Source: Acidobacteria bacterium Ga0077551 (GTDB taxonomy: Bacteria; Pseudomonadota; Alphaproteobacteria; Caulobacterales; Hyphomonadaceae). From it: a stretch of DNA of 64,000 nucleotides. A program made the translations under genes and the position numbers. The notes under the pieces were generated by a model. The model had not been told where the DNA came from. It ran no database searches and saw only the letters and a program-made list of their open reading frames with translations. Positions 60,341-64,000 of the stretch are shown piece after piece. The stretch lies in NCBI GenBank assembly GCA_001464545.1, contig LNFC01000012.1:50738-114737 (forward strand), in the 5' to 3' direction. How positions within the stretch are numbered: the first letter of the stretch is position 1; every line of letters starts with the position of its first letter.

Positions 60341-61510
60341 ATGACGATGACTACCGCCAAGCCGGTCGTGCGCCCGGCGTGCCCGCATTTTTCCTCGGGC
60401 CCCACCGCAAAGTATCCCGGATTCTCGCTTCAGAACCTCGTGACCGCCGCGCTTGGCAGGTCGCACCGTTCGGGCGACGCCAAGAAAAAACTCAAAGCCG
60501 CAATTGACCGCACCAAGCTGATCCTCGGCCTGCCGGAAGGCTACCGCGTTGCGATCGTGCCGGCTTCCGATACCGGTGCGGTCGAGATGTGCATGTGGTC
60601 GATGCTCGGGGCCAAGCCCGTCGACGTGTTCGCCTGGGAAAGCTTCGGCTCCGACTGGGTGACGGACGCGACCAAGCAGCTGAAACTCGCCGACTGCAAG
60701 ACCTACACCGCCGACTACGGCGCGCTGCCGGACTTCTCGAAAGCCCGCGACGACGCCGACATCATCTTCACCTGGAACGGCACCACGTCCGGCGTGCGCG
60801 TGGCGAATGCGGACTGGATCAAGCCGAACCCGGACCGTGTGGTCATCTGCGACGCGACCTCCGCAGCCTTCAGCCAGGACATTGAGTGGGAAAAGCTCGA
60901 TGTGGTCACCTATAGCTGGCAGAAATGCCTCGGCGGGGAAGCGGCGCACGGCATGCTGATCCTCAGCCCCAACGCCGTGAAGCGCCTCGAAAGCTACACG
61001 CCTGACCGCGCGCTGCCGAAACTCTTCCGCATGACCAAGGGCGGCCAGCTCGACGAGGAGCTGTTTGAAGGCGCGACGATCAACACGCCGTCGATGCTCT
61101 GCGTCGAGGACTACCTGCAGGCTCTCGACTGGGTCGAGCGTCTCGGCGGCTGGAAAAAGCTGAAGGAGCGGTCCGACGACAGCCTCCGTACCCTGACGGA
61201 TTGGGTCGGGCGCACGGACTGGGTGGATTTCCTCTGTGAGGATGCCGCCGTGCGGTCCAATACTGGCGTGACGTTCAAGATCGTCGATCCGCGCGTGATG
61301 AAACTGGACGAGGCCGGGCAGCGCGACTTCATCAAGAAGTTCATGAAACGCCTCGAGTCCGAGAATGCCTGCTTTGACGCCGCCGGCTATGCTAAGGCCC
61401 CTCCGGGCCTGCGCATCTGGTGCGGTGGATCGGTGGAGCCGTCCGATGTCGCGAAACTTCTCCCCTGGCTCGACTGGGCCTTCCACGAGGAAGCGGCGAA
61501 GCTTTCGTAA
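60341..61510 (+). CDS. serC: Phosphoserine aminotransferase
   Basis: SerC converts 3-phosphohydroxypyruvate to phosphoserine. It has 389 residues, and the longer type is common in alphaproteobacteria. The N-terminal motif is PHFSSGPTAKYPGF, with GLPEGYRVAIVPASDTGAVEMCMWSML. The PLP Lys is in VTYSWQKCLGGEAAHGML. The remaining INTPSMLCVEDYLQALDWVERLGG and the end RIWCGGSVEPSDVAKLLPWLDWAF are typical. TAGGAG lies eight bases before the ATG at 60341. serA follows on the same strand after 116 bp. Together they cover two of the three steps of serine synthesis; serB is not in the window. Confidence 0.96.
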   Translation: MTMTTAKPVVRPACPHFSSGPTAKYPGFSLQNLVTAALGRSHRSGDAKKKLKAAIDRTKLILGLPEGYRVAIVPASDTGAVEMCMWSMLGAKPVDVFAWESFGSDWVTDATKQLKLADCKTYTADYGALPDFSKARDDADIIFTWNGTTSGVRVANADWIKPNPDRVVICDATSAAFSQDIEWEKLDVVTYSWQKCLGGEAAHGMLILSPNAVKRLESYTPDRALPKLFRMTKGGQLDEELFEGATINTPSMLCVEDYLQALDWVERLGGWKKLKERSDDSLRTLTDWVGRTDWVDFLCEDAAVRSNTGVTFKIVDPRVMKLDEAGQRDFIKKFMKRLESENACFDAAGYAKAPPGLRIWCGGSVEPSDVAKLLPWLDWAFHEEAAKLS

Positions 61511-61524
61511 CGCACACAGACAAA

Positions 61525-61599
61525 CCGCTTGCCCCCGCGAAGGCGGAGGCCGCGTACACCCAATCACATCCTTGATCCGGTCCCCGCCTGCGCGGGGAC
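61525..61599 (+). repeat. REP-like palindromic elements between serC and serA
   Basis: GTCCCCGC (61580-61587) and GCGGGGAC (61592-61599) form a perfect eight-pair stem with loop CTGC. The stretch CCCCCGCGAAGGCGGAGG (about 61532-61549) is an imperfect second element. Palindromes built on CCCCGC...GCGGGG recur in intergenic DNA of many alphaproteobacteria, from general knowledge. Confidence 0.6.
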
Positions 61600-61626
61600 G
61601 AGCGGTCACAGAAGCAGGAAACCCCA

Positions 61627-63222
61627 ATGCCTAAAGTCCTCATCGGAGACACGCTCTCCCCCGCCGCCGTCGAAATCTTCAAGGCGCGCGGCATCGAAAC
61701 CGACATCAAGGTTGGTCTGTCCAAGGAAGATCTGATCAAGATCATCCCGCAGTATGACGGCCTCGCGGTGCGCTCGGCCTGCAAGCCGGACGCCGACGTG
61801 ATCGCGGCGGCCACCAACCTCAAGGTCATCGGCCGGGCCGGTATCGGCGTCGACAATATCGACATCAAGGCCGCCACGGCCAAGGGCGTCGTCGTGATGA
61901 ACACGCCGTTCGGCAACGCCATCACCACCGCCGAGCATGCCATCGCGATGATGTTCGCCGCCGCCCGCCAGATCCCGGCGGCCAACAATGACACGCAGGC
62001 CGGAAAGTGGCCGAAGTCCGGCTATATGGGCCTCGAAGTCTCCTACAAGACCCTCGGCCTTATCGGCTGCGGCAATATCGGCAGCCGCGTCGCCGAGCGC
62101 GCCATCGGCCTCAAGATGAAGGTCGTCGCGTATGATCCGTTCCTGACGGAAGAGCGTGCGGTGGAGCTGGGCGTGGAGAAAGTCGATCTCGATACGTTGC
62201 TCGCCCGCGCCGATGTCATCACGCTGCATGTGCCGCTGACGGAGCAAACGAAAAACGTCCTGTCGCGTGAGGCGCTCATCAGAACCAAAAAGGGCCTGAT
62301 CCTCGTCAACTGCGCACGCGGCGGTCTCGTCGACGAAGTGGCCGTGCGCGACCTGCTCGAAAGCGGCCACCTCGCCGGCGCGGCGTTTGACGTGTTCGCG
62401 GTCGAGCCTGCCAAGGAAAACGTGCTGTTCGGCGCGAAAAACTTCGTGGCAACGCCCCACCTTGGCGCAGCGACGGTTGAGGCGCAGGAAAATGTGGCGC
62501 TCCAGGTGGCCGAGCAGATGGCGGACTATATCCTCACGGGCGCCGTCACCAACGCGCTCAACATGCCGTCGGTGACGGCTGAGGAGGCGCCGCGCCTGAA
62601 ACCCTTTGCTGCGCTCGCCGAAAAGCTCGGCTCGTTTGCGGGCCAAATCTCCGACTACGGATATGATGAGGTCGTCATCGAGTATGAAGGCGAGGTCGCG
62701 GACCTCAACCGCAAGCCGTTGACCGCCGCGCTCCTCTCCGGCCTGCTGCGCGCCTCGCGCGGCGACGTCAACATGGTGTCGGCCCCGGCCATCCTCGCCG
62801 AGAGCGGCGTCAAGCTGACCGAGACCAAGACCGAGTCTAGTCCGGTCTATGACAGCTTGATCCGCATCAAGGTGAAAACCAAGGCGACAAAGAACTCGCC
62901 CGAGGGCGGCTGGCGCACGCTGGCCGGCGCGCTGATCGGCGGCAAGCCGCGCATTGTCGAAGTGAAAGGGATGGCGCTCGAAGGCGATTTCTCGCCCTTC
63001 ACGCTCTACGTCAACAATATCGACAAGCCGGGCTTCATCGGTGCGCTCGGCCAGATGCTCGGCGAAGCGAAGGTCAATATCGCGACCTTCCACCTCGGCC
63101 GTCAGGCCGCTGGTGGAGAGGCGATTGCGCTCGTCGGAATCGACTCCATGCCGCCTGCCGCCGTGCTCGAAAAACTCGATGCCCTGCCGCAGGTTCGCTA
63201 CGCGAAAGTGCTGAGCTTCTGA
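61627..63222 (+). CDS. serA: D-3-phosphoglycerate dehydrogenase
   Basis: SerA oxidises 3-phosphoglycerate to 3-phosphohydroxypyruvate, the first step of serine synthesis. It has 531 residues, the long form with an extra domain. The NAD motif is GLIGCGNIGSRVAERA, and the catalytic residues Arg231 in NCARGGLVDE, Glu260 and His278 in TPHLGAATVEAQ are all present. Residues about 320-440 are the allosteric substrate-binding domain, and about 455-531 form the ACT domain (DKPGFIGALGQMLGEAKVNIATFHLGRQ) that binds serine for feedback control. Probably co-transcribed with serC. A terminator follows the stop at 63229. Confidence 0.97.
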   Translation: MPKVLIGDTLSPAAVEIFKARGIETDIKVGLSKEDLIKIIPQYDGLAVRSACKPDADVIAAATNLKVIGRAGIGVDNIDIKAATAKGVVVMNTPFGNAITTAEHAIAMMFAAARQIPAANNDTQAGKWPKSGYMGLEVSYKTLGLIGCGNIGSRVAERAIGLKMKVVAYDPFLTEERAVELGVEKVDLDTLLARADVITLHVPLTEQTKNVLSREALIRTKKGLILVNCARGGLVDEVAVRDLLESGHLAGAAFDVFAVEPAKENVLFGAKNFVATPHLGAATVEAQENVALQVAEQMADYILTGAVTNALNMPSVTAEEAPRLKPFAALAEKLGSFAGQISDYGYDEVVIEYEGEVADLNRKPLTAALLSGLLRASRGDVNMVSAPAILAESGVKLTETKTESSPVYDSLIRIKVKTKATKNSPEGGWRTLAGALIGGKPRIVEVKGMALEGDFSPFTLYVNNIDKPGFIGALGQMLGEAKVNIATFHLGRQAAGGEAIALVGIDSMPPAAVLEKLDALPQVRYAKVLSF

Positions 63223-63228
63223 TCCTTG

Positions 63229-63252
63229 GCCGGGCGGCAAACGCCGCCCGGC
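63229..63252 (+). terminator. Hairpin terminator after serA
   Basis: GCCGGGCGGC (63229-63238) and GCCGCCCGGC (63243-63252) form a perfect ten-pair stem with loop AAAC, seven bases after the serA stop. Only TT follows, so the T tract is weak. Confidence 0.7.
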
Positions 63253-63493
63253 TTCCCACCTGCTGGTCTTAACAGCAAAGCGGGCCGACATGGCCCGTCA
63301 TGCAGCAGTTCGCGACGCTGGCGGCGTAGCGGGGGATGATATGGATCAGTAATGGCATTCCAGAAGTAATCGGAAAGCGCGTTGCGCAGGCCGCCCCGCG
63401 CTGGGCTCGTGTTCCCGCGCAGCCTGAACCGGCTTGACGAAGCGCGCGCATGAGCGCGAGTCCCCATGGAACAATATTCATGAAGGAGCGTCC

Positions 63494-64000
63494 ATGCGCC
63501 GTCTCTTAGCTTTACTGGCCTTGGCCGCCGTGCCCGCCGCCACCGCTTCGGCCCAGCTTGTCGAGGAAGTTCGCGTCGGCCTGACCCAGCACAACATCTG
63601 CGTTCTGGACTGCGACAACGCGCACAAGGAGCAGGGGCCGAACGTCAGTGGCGAGATCGTCTTTGCCTCGCCGGACGTCCTCGACGTGATCGGGAGCCCG
63701 CGCCCGTATGTCATGGCGAGCGTCAACCTCGGCGGCGACACCAGCTTTGGCAGCGCCGGGTTGCACTGGAACTGGGACTTCGCCGACGGCTGGTCGTTCG
63801 AGCCCGGCATCGGCTATGTCATCCATGACGGCGAGTTGTCGTTCCCGTTTCCGCAAGGCGATCCGCGCAATGATGTCATCTCGGAGTCGAAAGTCTTCCT
63901 CGGCTCACGCGACCTTTTTCGTACCAGCCTCGCCCTCAACCGCGACCTAGGGGACAAATGGGGCGCGCAGCTGATGTTCGAGCATCTCAGCCACGGCCAG
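63494..64000 (+). CDS. PagL-like lipid A deacylase (3' end outside window)
   Basis: The open frame from the ATG at 63494 runs to the window end (169 codons). MRRLLALLALAAVPAATASAQ is a signal peptide. The mature part begins LVEEVRVGLTQHNICVLDC and reads as alternating outer-membrane beta strands: SAGLHWNWDFADGWSFEPGIGYVIHDGEL and FRTSLALNRDLGDKWGAQLMFEHLSHG. The HLS motif at the last visible residues matches the HxS catalytic pair of PagL/acyloxyacyl hydrolases, which remove an acyl chain from lipid A at the outer membrane. Two Cys may form a disulfide (NICVLDC). AAGGAG precedes the start. The 241 bp before it, back to the serA hairpin, contain no gene I can support. Confidence 0.75.
   Translation, partial: MRRLLALLALAAVPAATASAQLVEEVRVGLTQHNICVLDCDNAHKEQGPNVSGEIVFASPDVLDVIGSPRPYVMASVNLGGDTSFGSAGLHWNWDFADGWSFEPGIGYVIHDGELSFPFPQGDPRNDVISESKVFLGSRDLFRTSLALNRDLGDKWGAQLMFEHLSHGQ

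Noticed and set aside
63269..63481. A 70-codon minus-strand frame between serA and the PagL-like gene
   Set aside because: Begins at an ATG but shows no domain and has a Cys- and Arg-rich random composition. The region more likely holds promoter sequence.

Overview
This 64 kb window is a stretch of alphaproteobacterial chromosome. Support for that includes an aa3-type cytochrome oxidase subunit IV, COQ9, DUF2794, DUF1178, SapC, an alphaproteobacterial-type GAAC-N7-GAAC LexA site, and dense GC-rich coding. Several families (tricorn-type protease, SapC, many exported peptidases, TonB receptor) fit Caulobacterales/Hyphomonadaceae, and a Hyphomonas-like organism is my best guess. That guess is inferred from gene content only. 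Most of the window is ordinary, tightly packed housekeeping DNA. I see no intact insertion sequence, CRISPR array, prophage or rRNA.

Layout. 0-9.8 kb: secA (cut by the window start) is divergent from a parvulin-argJ-mutT-Flp pilin run. Next come a BioC-like methyltransferase divergent from an unusually short comF, then grxC, DUF1178, a cytochrome oxidase subunit and a NatAB-type ABC exporter. 9.8-18.4 kb: the most accessory-looking segment. It holds a TonB receptor, an ABC ATPase and two DUF3526 permeases in one overlapping operon, then an unrecognised membrane protein on the other strand and a class III aminotransferase. Its intergenic gaps are longer and its third codon positions look less GC-biased than those of its neighbours. 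18.6-36.3 kb: rpsU (apparent AUA start), COQ9, DUF2794, a small gene behind a triple GAAC LexA-like site, a DUF885 peptidase, sapC, dsbD plus a redoxin, an alpha/beta hydrolase, a CPA2 antiporter, fpr, a rhodanese, tdk, ggt, and a P1 peptidase-trypsin-like protease pair. 36.4-41 kb: tRNA-Arg(ACG), a sigma-like protein, a four-PAS hybrid kinase, an OmpR-type regulator and a PilZ protein. 41.3-44.1 kb: efp divergent from epmA-epmB, that is, elongation factor P and both enzymes that add beta-lysine to it. 44-49.4 kb: an Asp/Asn hydroxylase, a membrane protein with a degenerate CHC2-like zinc finger, a fatty-acid desaturase and a tandem pair of VWA proteins, one cytosolic and one exported. 49.4-60.2 kb: tricorn protease, a membrane-tethered LuxR regulator with DUF4199, nitroreductase, MaoC, SDR, DUF1232, YhhN, TauD and an S9 peptidase. 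60.3-64 kb: serC-serA (serine biosynthesis) and the start of a PagL-like lipid A deacylase.

How the genes work together. The clear functional units are efp-epmA-epmB, serC-serA, dsbD-redoxin, LuxR-DUF4199, the two ABC exporters, and the kinase/response-regulator/sigma-like group. Tight coupling is common: ATGA, GTGA and TGATG overlaps between co-directional genes, and four convergent gene pairs that share exactly four bases of stop codon.

The points most worth following are the triple GAAC site and its small target gene, the TonB/ABC/DUF3526 segment, two non-canonical start codons (AUA for rpsU, CTG for yhhN), the short ComF, the zinc-finger membrane protein, and the paired VWA proteins. All coordinates and motifs were read by eye, with no database search.
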